29,903 nucleotides of DNA from Faucicola sp041855445 (GTDB taxonomy: Bacteria > Pseudomonadota > Gammaproteobacteria > Pseudomonadales > Moraxellaceae). The stretch lies in contig JBHAEG010000012.1 of assembly GCA_041855445.1 (NCBI GenBank), positions 1 to 29,903 of the forward strand, given 5' to 3'. The notes beneath the pieces were generated by a model, which had not been told where the DNA came from, did not search any database, and saw only the letters and a list, made by a program, of their open reading frames with translations. A program made the position numbers and the translations under genes. This document shows positions 1 through 7,783 of this stretch, one piece after another. Each line of letters begins with the position of its first letter. The first letter of the stretch is position 1.

Positions 1-828
1 AAATACTACCGTGATCTAGGAGTTTCTCAATTTTTTATTATAGATAATAATTCCACTGATAATTGTCAAGAGTTTTTACTCTCTCAACCTGATGTACATT
101 TATTTTGGACAAATGAAAGTCATACCCAATCTGGCGAAGGTATGGTTTGGTATCAATATTTAATTGATAAATATCTATGCGGTAACTGGATTATTGTTGT
201 TGATGCAGATGAGTTTTTGGTTTATCCCAATTGTGAAAATCAAAAACTTCCTCAGTTAATTTCTTTTTTGGATAAATACAGATATGAAGCAATGGCTTCT
301 TTTATGCTAGATATGTTTCCAAAAAATCTTGAACAGCAATTACAAGTTTCATCAGATAGGCCTTTATTAGAACAATCTCCTTATTTTTATAATTATTATA
401 AATTTATTGGTCATATAAACCCACCTTATTTTGATGTAAATGGAGGTATTTTTTATTATCTAGAAAATTTTTTACCGCCATTAATTAAAACACCTCTTAT
501 CAAATCATCAACCAATATTAAATACATACAAACACATCATCGAATTACACCTGCAAAAATGGCCCCCATTACTTCAGCCTTTTTACATTTTAAATTTATT
601 GGTGATTTTTATCAAAGAAGCAAAAATGCTGTTAAAGAAAAACGATATTGGGCAGGTGGAGGAGCTTATCGAGCCTATTTTCGAATGTATGATACACACA
701 TCAATAAAAACTTTGACTTTACTCAACTTGATAAAACCACCAAATACCAAAACAGCCAACAACTGGTTGAATTAGGCTTAATTAAAACTTCAGAAGAGTG
801 GAAAGAGTTTTTACATGAAAATAAATAA
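1..828 (+). CDS. Glycosyltransferase family 2-like protein, 5' end outside window
   Basis: The reading frame is open from the first base, so the gene begins upstream; the ATG at 142 is internal. The visible part starts with YRDLGVSQFFIIDNNSTDN, the nucleotide-sugar binding strand of GT-A fold family 2 enzymes (Glyco_tranf_2_4 type). About 45 residues later comes VVDADEF, which carries the DxD-like metal-binding motif. The protein should transfer a sugar from a nucleotide donor, probably during lipooligosaccharide or capsule synthesis in the cytoplasm; acceptor and sugar cannot be told. It overlaps the next glycosyltransferase by 14 bp, suggesting translational coupling. Codons are strongly A/T-ending, unlike manB two genes on. 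Family assignment is good; specificity is unknown. Confidence 0.8.
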   Translation, partial: KYYRDLGVSQFFIIDNNSTDNCQEFLLSQPDVHLFWTNESHTQSGEGMVWYQYLIDKYLCGNWIIVVDADEFLVYPNCENQKLPQLISFLDKYRYEAMASFMLDMFPKNLEQQLQVSSDRPLLEQSPYFYNYYKFIGHINPPYFDVNGGIFYYLENFLPPLIKTPLIKSSTNIKYIQTHHRITPAKMAPITSAFLHFKFIGDFYQRSKNAVKEKRYWAGGGAYRAYFRMYDTHINKNFDFTQLDKTTKYQNSQQLVELGLIKTSEEWKEFLHENK

Positions 829-1942
829 TTATAATAGAATTCAAAAAGGTTTGAAAATTTTAGAGTCTCTTTACAAGAGAAATCCTTTGGATATTCAAAT
901 TCATTTAGCTTTATTAAAATCCTATTTAAATTTAGGAGAGATAGAAAAATCTTTGAAGCTTTTTGATACATTACCTTTAACACTCAAGCCTAATTTTATT
1001 GATAGAATAAAATTTTTAGAACAAAACTCTTATTCAAATATAAAATTTCTAAACTTTTGGAATCAGTCAGTTTATGACTTTTGGCTTTATAATTTTGTTA
1101 AACATCATAATTTAGACAAAAAACCTCTTTATTTTTTTTCAGTTTTTGGTTTAAAAAACACAATAATTTTTCATAAAGATGTTACTAAAATATTCTATAC
1201 AGGAGAAAATGTATATCGGGAGTTTGATAATAAATATTCACAGTATCAAGATTATTGTCTTGACTATGTAGATTTATCACTAGGTTATGAATACATTGAC
1301 CATGAAAGATATTTAAGATTTCCTTTATGGATTAAATACTTATTACCCACCACAGTAACCAAAGATGAAATTCATAAAAGAATTTTAGAAATCAATAATC
1401 CAAGTTATAGATTGCAAAATAATAGGTATAAATTTGCTTGCTTAATTGCTAGCCATGACCCTCAACCATTTATTAGACAATCTATTGTAGATTTACTCTC
1501 TTCTATTGCTCCTATTGACTGTGCAGGTCTTTTTCTTAATAACACTAACGAACTAAAAACATTATACAATGATAATAAAGTAACATATTTAAAACAATTT
1601 AAGTTTAACATTTGCTCAGAAAATTCTCGTCGCTCAGGCTATGTTACTGAAAAATTATTTGAGTCTATTATATCTGGTTGTATTCCTGTTTATTGGGGAG
1701 ATATTAACCCTGAACCAGATATTTTAAATCAAGATGCTATTTTATTTTTTGAGCAAGATATACAAAGTCAAAATAAACTTTTGCAAAAAACCTTCAAACT
1801 TTGGCATAATGAAAAATTATACCAAGAGTTTTGTCGAATACCACCTTTTAAAGCAGATGCTACAGAAGTACTATGGCAAAAATTAGAAACTTTGGCAACA
1901 AAGTTACAACAATTAACTTATCCCAAGGACAAACAACCATGA
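815..1942 (+). CDS. GT10 family glycosyltransferase (alpha-1,3-fucosyltransferase-like)
   Basis: This is a 375-residue protein. The C-terminal half carries the GT10 donor-binding signature: FKFNICSENS followed by GYVTEKLFES and GCIPVYWG, around residues 265-305. Family members transfer fucose, or sometimes another sugar, from a GDP-sugar to LPS O-chains or outer-core glycans. The first 60 residues look like a TPR-type helical repeat (GLKILESLYKRNP, LNLGEIEKSLKLF), which may hold the enzyme to a partner or membrane. The ATG lies inside the end of the preceding glycosyltransferase and the stop overlaps the manB start (ATGA). The neighbouring manB makes mannose-1-phosphate, the precursor of GDP-mannose and GDP-fucose, which fits a fucose role. 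The gene is very AT-rich, suggesting transfer. Fucose specificity is inference. Confidence 0.8.
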   Translation: MKINNYNRIQKGLKILESLYKRNPLDIQIHLALLKSYLNLGEIEKSLKLFDTLPLTLKPNFIDRIKFLEQNSYSNIKFLNFWNQSVYDFWLYNFVKHHNLDKKPLYFFSVFGLKNTIIFHKDVTKIFYTGENVYREFDNKYSQYQDYCLDYVDLSLGYEYIDHERYLRFPLWIKYLLPTTVTKDEIHKRILEINNPSYRLQNNRYKFACLIASHDPQPFIRQSIVDLLSSIAPIDCAGLFLNNTNELKTLYNDNKVTYLKQFKFNICSENSRRSGYVTEKLFESIISGCIPVYWGDINPEPDILNQDAILFFEQDIQSQNKLLQKTFKLWHNEKLYQEFCRIPPFKADATEVLWQKLETLATKLQQLTYPKDKQP

Positions 1943-3372
1943 CCCACCTCCCCATCACCTCCTTCAAAGCCTATGACATTCGTGGTGAACTTGGCGTAAA
2001 CCTTGACGAAAACATCGCTTATCGCATAGGACGAGCCTTTGCCCAATTTTTAAACCCCGCACCTGATGCCAGCCAAAACAAAGCCATCGTCATTGGCTGT
2101 GACATTCGCCCAAGTAGCGAAAAATTAAAAATCGCCACTATCAACGGTATTTTGGACGCAGGTGTAAACGTCATTGACCTTGGCATGACTGGCACAGAAG
2201 AAGTCTATTTCGCCACCAGCCACTATGACGCTATTGGTGGCATTGAAGTCACCGCAAGTCACAACCCCATTAACTATAATGGACTTAAACTTGTACGAGA
2301 AAACTCTCGCCCCATCAGTGCAGATACAGGACTTGCCGATATTCAAAAAATTGCAGAAAATGGCGAATTTATCACGCCAGCCAACCAAGGCAAATTAATA
2401 GAAAAATTTGACAAAACTGCCTACATTGACCACCTGATTAGCTACATTGATTTATCTATTCTTAAACCCCTAACAGTCGTCATCAACAGTGGCAATGGTA
2501 GTGCAGGTCCTGTGGTTGATTTATTAGAAGAACGTTTTAAACAAGCCTCTGCCCCTATCACCTTTATCAAACTACATCACACCCCTGATGGTAGCTTTCC
2601 TAACGGCATACCAAACCCAATGATTGTGGCTAATCGCACTGTTACCCGTGATAAACTATTAGCAGAGCAGGCAGATTTAGCCATTGCCTTTGATGGAGAT
2701 TTTGACCGTTGTTTCTTCTTTGACGAAACAGGCCGTTTTTTAGAAGGGACTTATTTGGTGGGCGTACTTGCCGAAGCCTTTTTACAAAAAGACGCTACAG
2801 CCAGCATCGTTTATGACCCAAGAAATATTTTAAATACTGAAAATGTCATCAAACAAGCAGGTGGCACCGCAGTGATTAGTAAATCTGGACATTCATTTAT
2901 CAAGCAAATCATGCGTCAAAGTGGTGCAGTCTATGGTGGCGAAATGTCTGCCCACCACTATTTTAAAGAATTTAACTATTGTGACAGTGGTATGATACCT
3001 TGGTTATTAACCATTGAATTATTAGCAAAAACTGGCAAAAACTTATCTGCATTGGTTGATGAAATGATTAATAATTTCCCAATTTCTGGCGAAATTAACT
3101 TTAAACTAACCAATATTACCGCAGTACAAGTTTTAGAAAAACTACAAAATGAATTAGAGTTTTTAGCTGATGGTGAACAACCAACCATTGATTATTTAGA
3201 TGGATTATCCGTCAATTTCCCAACATGGCGTTTTAATATCCGAGCCTCTAACACAGAACCTTTAATTCGCTTAAATGTAGAAACTGTAGGTGACAAACCC
3301 TTACTTGAACAAAAAGTGCGTGCTTTGTGTGACTGGATTATCGCACAAGGGGCAATCCACGCCGACCATTAA
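1939..3372 (+). CDS. manB: Phosphomannomutase (ManB/CpsG type)
   Basis: This enzyme interconverts mannose-6-phosphate and mannose-1-phosphate, feeding GDP-mannose and GDP-fucose for surface polysaccharide. The 477 residues open with FKAYDIRGELG, the typical start of ManB/CpsG proteins. The phosphoserine loop TASHNP has its Ser at residue 107, the metal loop is DGDFDR (Asp 252, 254, 256), and the C-terminal phosphate-binding segment is RASNTEPLIRLN. I chose the ATG at 1939 because it aligns with family starts and overlaps the upstream stop by 4 bp; an in-frame upstream extension to 1873 lies wholly in the preceding gene. Base composition is clearly richer in G+C than the two glycosyltransferases before it. 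Phosphoglucomutase side activity is possible. Confidence 0.92.
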   Translation: MTHLPITSFKAYDIRGELGVNLDENIAYRIGRAFAQFLNPAPDASQNKAIVIGCDIRPSSEKLKIATINGILDAGVNVIDLGMTGTEEVYFATSHYDAIGGIEVTASHNPINYNGLKLVRENSRPISADTGLADIQKIAENGEFITPANQGKLIEKFDKTAYIDHLISYIDLSILKPLTVVINSGNGSAGPVVDLLEERFKQASAPITFIKLHHTPDGSFPNGIPNPMIVANRTVTRDKLLAEQADLAIAFDGDFDRCFFFDETGRFLEGTYLVGVLAEAFLQKDATASIVYDPRNILNTENVIKQAGGTAVISKSGHSFIKQIMRQSGAVYGGEMSAHHYFKEFNYCDSGMIPWLLTIELLAKTGKNLSALVDEMINNFPISGEINFKLTNITAVQVLEKLQNELEFLADGEQPTIDYLDGLSVNFPTWRFNIRASNTEPLIRLNVETVGDKPLLEQKVRALCDWIIAQGAIHADH

Positions 3373-3402
3373 TTTTTTTATTATAAATTATTTATCATCA
3401 TT

Positions 3403-3444
3403 AAATACTTTATCTAAATAATTTTTTTAGGTAAAGTATTTTTT
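3403..3444 (+). terminator. Rho-independent terminator after manB
   Basis: AAATACTTTA (3403-3412) pairs with TAAAGTATTT (3432-3441), and the right arm runs into a T tract. The stem is AT-rich, so termination may be partial. Confidence 0.6.
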
Positions 3445-3498
3445 ATTATGAAGGCTTTTTAGCTTTTACTTTGTCATGAATTTTAATTTATTTAGGTG

Positions 3499-3504
3499 TA
3501 TAAT
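3499..3504 (+). promoter_or_regulatory. Candidate -10 box for the DUF2788 gene
   Basis: A perfect TATAAT lies 30 bp before the start codon chosen for the DUF2788 gene. No good -35 box is seen at 16-18 bp; TTGTCA at 3471 is 22 bp away. Confidence 0.35.
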
Positions 3505-3533
3505 GTCCTTAATAATCACCGATGGGGCATAAT

Positions 3534-3755
3534 ATGATTTTATTAGTTTCCAGTGAAACCATTACAAAACTGGGTATGTATGTATTATTACCTATTTTTA
3601 TTGGGTTTTTATTTTTTATTATGTGGGATATTTCCAAAAAATCCAAAGCAGGACGAGCTGGGACTTTTTGGATTTTTGTTGCATTAGGAGGTGGTTTTTT
3701 TGGATATTTAATTAAAGTTGTCATTCAATGGTATTTTAGCAAAACTATTGGTTAA
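3534..3755 (+). CDS. DUF2788 family small membrane protein
   Basis: This is a protein of about 73 residues with two hydrophobic segments (LGMYVLLPIFIGFLFFIMW and IFVALGGGFFGYLIKVVI) joined by a basic loop, KKSKAGRAGTF. That layout and the SKAGR..TF loop match the DUF2788 family of short inner-membrane proteins in Moraxellaceae and Pseudomonas; their function is unknown. I prefer the ATG at 3534 because GGGG stands 6 bp upstream; the ATG at 3522, four codons earlier, has no ribosome site. The stop shares the TTAA at 3752-3755 with the stop of cmoB on the other strand, so the genes end tail to tail. It appears to be a single-gene unit. Confidence 0.75.
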   Translation: MILLVSSETITKLGMYVLLPIFIGFLFFIMWDISKKSKAGRAGTFWIFVALGGGFFGYLIKVVIQWYFSKTIG

Positions 3756-4771
3756 GGCTTATTGGCTATCATGACAGCTCGTTTTGGAGCAGGATAGCCT
3801 TCTAAAGTTTTTGTGGTATCATTTGGGTCAAGAAAATCTGCCAGCGAATGAAAATTCATCCATTCAGTCGCACGTTGTTCCTGTAGCGATGTTGTGTCTA
3901 TATCCACACAACGCACATTAATAAATCCTGCCTTTTGTAACCACAGTGTCAAAGCTGGTACAGAAGGTAAAAAGTAAACATTATTCATTTGGGCATAACG
4001 GTCTTGTGGTACAAGTACACAAGTTTCATCACCATCTATCACTAAAGTTTCTAAGATTAGTTCGCCATTTTTATTTAATTGACCTTTTAACTGTTCTAAA
4101 TGTTCAAATGGTGATGCTCGATGATATAAAACACCCATACAAAACACGGTATCAAAAAGCTGACTATTTTCTGGTAACTCCTCTAAACCGACAGGAATAT
4201 AATGTACAAGATAACCATCACCGATAAAATGTCGTATCGCCATAAATTGATGATAAAAAAGACAAGATGGGTCAATAATGATAACCATTTTTGCCCCTGC
4301 CCCCGCCATTCTCCAACCATGATAACCAGAGCCACCGCCAACATCTAGCACTCGCCGACCTGCCAAACAGCTAATATATGGTTTGATACGTTGCCATTTA
4401 AAATCACTACGCCACTCTGTATCAATAAAAATTTGTTTGTCATCTTTACCAACACAAAACGGACCTTTTCGCCATGGCATCAGTTTTTTCAGTAACGCAT
4501 AGGATTTTTTATAGTCGGCTACTGTCCATTCACACATAACACTAACAGCAGATTGATTTAAATCAATACTATCTCTTTGAATGATTGGTAGTTTTTCTAC
4601 TGCTGACAGATAGGCAGGAGCATTAGCATAACGGCGTTTATCTTTGATATGAGCTAACCAGCTAGGTAAACGCATTAACCAATCATTTACTATTGGCTGG
4701 TAATGGGATAGTTGTAATAAATTCAAATATAAAGCTTGTTCAGCTTGTTGAATGGTTTTGTTTTTTTGCAT
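3752..4771 (-). CDS. cmoB: tRNA U34 carboxymethyltransferase CmoB
   Basis: CmoB transfers the carboxymethyl group of carboxy-S-adenosylmethionine to 5-hydroxyuridine at tRNA position 34, making cmo5U, which widens wobble decoding. The protein has 339 residues (E. coli 323). Diagnostic stretches are MPWRKGPF with following TEWRSDFKWQR, the SAM-fold loop VLDVGGGSGYHGWRM, the IDPSCLFYHQF strand and FCMGVLYHRASPFEHL. The ATG at 4771 is followed by a normal N-terminal helix; no clear Shine-Dalgarno sequence precedes it. The partner gene cmoA is not adjacent, so the gene stands alone here. The next gene upstream on this strand is rplS, beyond the oppositely oriented DUF4442 gene. Confidence 0.95.
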   Translation of the reverse strand: MQKNKTIQQAEQALYLNLLQLSHYQPIVNDWLMRLPSWLAHIKDKRRYANAPAYLSAVEKLPIIQRDSIDLNQSAVSVMCEWTVADYKKSYALLKKLMPWRKGPFCVGKDDKQIFIDTEWRSDFKWQRIKPYISCLAGRRVLDVGGGSGYHGWRMAGAGAKMVIIIDPSCLFYHQFMAIRHFIGDGYLVHYIPVGLEELPENSQLFDTVFCMGVLYHRASPFEHLEQLKGQLNKNGELILETLVIDGDETCVLVPQDRYAQMNNVYFLPSVPALTLWLQKAGFINVRCVDIDTTSLQEQRATEWMNFHSLADFLDPNDTTKTLEGYPAPKRAVMIANKP

Positions 4772-4839
4772 GATTTTAACGTTTGATAAGATAAACGCTT
4801 ATGTTAATCAAAAATTTGTGACCTTTCAATTCATGGTTT

Positions 4840-4871
4840 TTGATATATTTTTTCTAAAACACTTTTATAAT
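4840..4871 (+). promoter_or_regulatory. Candidate sigma-70 promoter of the DUF4442 gene
   Basis: TTGATA (4840-4845) and TATAAT (4866-4871) are separated by a long 20-bp spacer. The -10 box overlaps the ATG at 4870, so a transcript from here could not use that codon; this supports the start at 4906. Confidence 0.4.
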
Positions 4872-4905
4872 GCCAGTTTTACACAAAATCTTTGGAAATG
4901 ATGAT

Positions 4906-5445
4906 ATGTTAAAGAAAAAGTTTTTACCAAAAATCAACGCTTCACTAAAGCAACATCTTGATATTCTTAATAATCCTAAATTATTAAAAATGTTATTTAA
5001 ATTCTACCCGCCATATTTGGGAGCTGGCGTTCATGTTAAGGTATTAGATTTTGATAATAATCATATTCAAGTCGCTATGTCATTGAATAAATTCAATAAA
5101 AATATTGTTGGTACACAGTTTGGTGGTAGTTTATACTCCATGACTGACCCATTTTTTATGTTTTTATTAATGCAAAAACTGGGCAAAAAATACGTTGTTT
5201 GGGATAAATCAGCAAGTATTGATTTTATCAAGGCAGGCACATCAGCTGTCACAGCAAATTTTCATATTAGTGATGAAGAAGTCGCTATAATTCAACAACT
5301 TGCTAGTGATGGCAAAGCAGTTTTTCGGGATTATCAAGTCGATGTTATTGATAATCAAGGGGAAATTGTGGCAAAAGTTCATAAAACATTATATATTCGA
5401 TTAAGAGAATTTAGTAAATCTAAACATCAAACTAGTCGAATTTAA
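4906..5445 (+). CDS. DUF4442 domain hotdog-fold protein, thioesterase-like
   Basis: This is a protein of about 179 residues. The segment GTQFGGSLYSMTDPFFMFLL matches the helix and loop of DUF4442 proteins, which adopt the hotdog fold of acyl-CoA thioesterases; NIVGTQFGG is the equivalent of the active-site turn. A later strand, WDKSASIDFIKAG, is also typical. Substrate and role are unknown; a link to acyl-CoA or phenylacetyl-type thioesters is inference. I chose the ATG at 4906, preceded by GGAAA, because a good TATAAT box covers the earlier in-frame ATG at 4870, whose ribosome site is poor; using 4870 would add 12 residues. A terminator shared with the rplS operon follows. Confidence 0.75.
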   Translation: MLKKKFLPKINASLKQHLDILNNPKLLKMLFKFYPPYLGAGVHVKVLDFDNNHIQVAMSLNKFNKNIVGTQFGGSLYSMTDPFFMFLLMQKLGKKYVVWDKSASIDFIKAGTSAVTANFHISDEEVAIIQQLASDGKAVFRDYQVDVIDNQGEIVAKVHKTLYIRLREFSKSKHQTSRI

Positions 5446-5451
5446 TAAAAT

Positions 5452-5485
5452 AAACCCCAGAGATTACTGGGGTTTGGGTCTTTTT
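5452..5485. terminator. Bidirectional terminator between the DUF4442 gene and rplS
   Basis: AAACCCCAG (5452-5460) pairs with CTGGGGTTT (5467-5475) around the loop AGATTA. A T run follows on the plus strand and a weaker ATTTTATT on the minus strand, so it can serve both converging genes. Confidence 0.8.
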
Positions 5486-5521
5486 GGTGTACAGTGTGAA
5501 TAAGTAACTGATTAATAATAA

Positions 5522-5893
5522 TTAGGCATTATCTTTACGAGTACCCAATTTTTCACGGATACGAGCAGATTTACCAGAACGTTCACGTAGGTAGTAAAGT
5601 TTAGCACGGCGTACATCACCACGACGTTTTACTTCAATTTTATCAATCAATGGTGAATGGGTTTGAAAAGCACGTTCAACGCCAACACCACTAGAAATTT
5701 TACGCACAGTAAATGCAGAGTTTAAGCCACGATTACGCTTAGCGATAACTACACCTTCAAACGCTTGTAAACGCTCACGGTCACCTTCACGGACTTTTAC
5801 TTGTACAACTACGGTATCACCTGGAGCAAAGCTAGGGATATCTCGTAATTGGCTGTTTTCAACTTCTTGCACTAATGGGTGTTTGTTACTCAT
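5522..5893 (-). CDS. rplS: 50S ribosomal protein L19
   Basis: L19 sits at the 30S-50S interface of the ribosome. The protein has 123 residues (E. coli 115), starting MSNKHPLVQEVENSQLRDIP. Family motifs are FAPGDTVVVQVKVREG, FEGVVIAKRNRGLN, FTVRKISSGVGVERAF and RRGDVRRAKLYYLR. The start is the ATG at 5893, with AGGAG in GTGAGAGGAGAAAATCTC just before it; an in-frame extension to 5911 would bury this ribosome site. It is the last gene of rpsP-rimM-trmD-rplS, 108 bp after trmD, a gap long enough for an L19 leader or internal promoter. Conserved and certain. Confidence 0.98.
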   Translation of the reverse strand: MSNKHPLVQEVENSQLRDIPSFAPGDTVVVQVKVREGDRERLQAFEGVVIAKRNRGLNSAFTVRKISSGVGVERAFQTHSPLIDKIEVKRRGDVRRAKLYYLRERSGKSARIREKLGTRKDNA

Positions 5894-6001
5894 GAGATTT
5901 TCTCCTCTCACTGGGGACAGAGGCTATGCGCATATCTCCCGTTAATTTTTATATGTTTATTAAATATAAACACGCTATCTGGTAATCCTATTAAAAGGGG
6001 A

Positions 6002-6757
6002 TTAATCTTGGCTATTCATTAGCAAATCAGCCTCTTTGAGCCATTTTTGCTGTTGTTTATTTGCACAAAATGCCTGCCACAAATCAGGACGGCGTTGTTT
6101 TGTACGTTTTACTTGCTCAATAAACCGCCATTTAGCAATATTGGCATGATGCCCTGATAATAGTACCGTTGGTACAGTTTTATCATGAAATATCAATGGT
6201 TTAGTATATTGTGGATAATCAAGCAACCCATCAACAAATGAATCTTGTTGTGCTGATAATTCATCATTCATGACATTAGGTAGTCGGCGAATGATACTAT
6301 CCATTAAAACCATTGCCGGTAACTCACCCCCTGTCAAAACATAATCGCCAATTGAGCATTCTATGTCTACATAAGTTGTCAGTAACCGTTCATCAATACC
6401 TTCATAACGTCCACACAATAAAATTAAACCATCATGCTGACAAAAATCCAGTACTTTTGCTTCATTGAGCGTTTGTCCTTGTGGTGATAAATACACCACT
6501 GGGCAGTTTTTTTCCCGTTGTTTGGCTTGTTGTTTGGCAAAAATAATTGCTTTTTCTAACGGCTCCGCCATCATCACCATGCCTGCACCGCCTCCAAAAG
6601 GACGCTCATCGATACGGCGATAATTATCAGTAGTAAAATCTCTAGGATTAATTAATATCACTTCAGCTTGCTGTTTCGTAATCGCTCGAGCAGTGATACC
6701 ATATTGGGTAATCGCAGTAAACATATCAGGTAAAATGCTAATTACTGCAAAAAACAC
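6002..6757 (-). CDS. trmD: tRNA (guanine-37-N1) methyltransferase TrmD
   Basis: TrmD methylates G37 next to the anticodon of tRNAs reading CNN codons, which prevents frameshifting. It has 251 residues (E. coli 255). Key parts are the N-terminal strand ISILPDMFTAITQYGI, DERPFGGGAGMVMM, the SAM trefoil-knot segments VYLSPQGQTLNE, LLCGRYEGIDER and SIGDYVLTGGELPAM, and the C-terminal HHANIAKWR. The start codon is GTG at 6757; an in-frame TGA two codons upstream rules out an earlier start, and GGGGATAAATGAATC precedes it. It lies 29 bp after rimM in the ribosomal operon. Confidence 0.97.
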   Translation of the reverse strand: MFFAVISILPDMFTAITQYGITARAITKQQAEVILINPRDFTTDNYRRIDERPFGGGAGMVMMAEPLEKAIIFAKQQAKQREKNCPVVYLSPQGQTLNEAKVLDFCQHDGLILLCGRYEGIDERLLTTYVDIECSIGDYVLTGGELPAMVLMDSIIRRLPNVMNDELSAQQDSFVDGLLDYPQYTKPLIFHDKTVPTVLLSGHHANIAKWRFIEQVKRTKQRRPDLWQAFCANKQQQKWLKEADLLMNSQD

Positions 6758-6786
6758 GATTCATTTATCCCCATGTTATCGCAACA

Positions 6787-7323
6787 TTAATAGTCGCTAC
6801 CCCAATCTACCAATATTGTTTTTTTGGCTAAATTTACATCAATCACAGTTTGTTTATGCCAAGGGATTAACCGTTCTTCATTGTCAATGCTATCAGCGGT
6901 TGCCTGTACTACCATCACCGCATGAGCCCCTGTTTCAAACAGTTCTTTAACTTGTCCAAGACACACGTTGTCTACTTGACTGATAACCGTCAAACCAATT
7001 AAATCTGACCAATAATATTCATCATCACTTAAATGAGACAGTTGGTTTTTATCTGCCCACAGTGACACGCCATACATGGTTTCGGCAGTTGTACGGTCAA
7101 GTATCTCATTGAATTGCACAACATAGCCTTTACCTTGTTGTCGCCAATTTTTTATGGTCAAGGTCTTTTGCCCCATTGCCGTATTGATGACCCAAGGTTG
7201 CATTGCAAAAATTTCTTCACGATTTTCCGTATAGCTAAATAGCCATAGCCAGCCATGAATACCATAAGGCTTTTTTAACTCACCAATTTTTATCAAGTTC
7301 GCTGTTTGCTGTTGGATTGTCAT
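6787..7323 (-). CDS. rimM: 16S rRNA processing / 30S maturation factor RimM
   Basis: RimM binds S19 and helps the 30S head mature. The 178 residues start with an N-terminal beta-barrel domain (IKIGELKKPYGIHGWLWLFS, the typical G.(I/L)...G.(H/I)G turn). A PRC-barrel domain follows from about residue 95, with DEYYWSDLIGLTV and the C-terminal IPWHKQTVIDVNLAKKTILV. The ATG at 7323 starts 29 bp after the rpsP stop. Gene order and length match the family; nothing odd is seen. Confidence 0.96.
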   Translation of the reverse strand: MTIQQQTANLIKIGELKKPYGIHGWLWLFSYTENREEIFAMQPWVINTAMGQKTLTIKNWRQQGKGYVVQFNEILDRTTAETMYGVSLWADKNQLSHLSDDEYYWSDLIGLTVISQVDNVCLGQVKELFETGAHAVMVVQATADSIDNEERLIPWHKQTVIDVNLAKKTILVDWGSDY

Positions 7324-7352
7324 GGACGTTAAATCGTGTTGCCAAATTTAAA

Positions 7353-7610
7353 TTAAGCTGTTGCTAAAGTCTTTTTGTAGCTTTTGAATAATTGAGCCAC
7401 ACGGTCAGAAGGTTTTGCACCTTTGCCAATCCACGCTTGATAAGTATCAACATCAATGCGAACAGGCTCTTCTTGACCTTTTGCTAAAGGATTAAAAAAG
7501 CCAACTTTTTCAATATAACGACCATCACGAGGACTACGCGAATCTGTAACCACGATTTGGTAAAATGGGCGTTTTTTAGCACCGCCCCGTGCTAAACGGA
7601 TAACTACCAT
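7353..7610 (-). CDS. rpsP: 30S ribosomal protein S16
   Basis: S16 is a 30S assembly protein. This one has 85 residues and the conserved start MVVIRLARGGAKKRPFYQIV, then DSRSPRDGRYIEKVGFFNP and WIGKGAKPSDRVAQL. It is the first gene of the operon. A short GAG-type ribosome site (ATTAGAGAAAATACT) precedes the ATG. A probable promoter lies about 65-70 bp upstream, on the minus strand, inside the gap before envZ. Confidence 0.98.
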   Translation of the reverse strand: MVVIRLARGGAKKRPFYQIVVTDSRSPRDGRYIEKVGFFNPLAKGQEEPVRIDVDTYQAWIGKGAKPSDRVAQLFKSYKKTLATA

Positions 7611-7675
7611 AGTATTTTCTCTAATTGCTAAACTGTGAAACCTTAATTTCGTTTAGGTACACCAAAAAGGACAAC

Positions 7676-7684
7676 ATTCTAGCA
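7676..7684 (-). promoter_or_regulatory. Extended -10 promoter of the rpsP operon
   Basis: Read on the minus strand the sequence is TGCTAGAAT, an extended -10 element (TG, one base, TAGAAT). No good -35 box is seen, which extended -10 promoters tolerate. It gives an rpsP leader of roughly 60 nt. Confidence 0.55.
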
Positions 7685-7783
7685 TACTTTTTATTTTACT
7701 ACCATCATTTAATATTGGATTTTATCAGCTTTTTGTGCCATGATGGTAACATTTTATTTTCCATGACATTTTTAAATTATATT

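Noticed and set aside
1873..1938. Upstream extension of manB
   Set aside because: These 22 codons lie wholly in the preceding gene; the ATG at 1939 aligns with family starts.
7625..7783. Upstream extension of envZ
   Set aside because: It starts at a TTG, overlaps the rpsP promoter region, and would break the match of His 243 and the N terminus with EnvZ.
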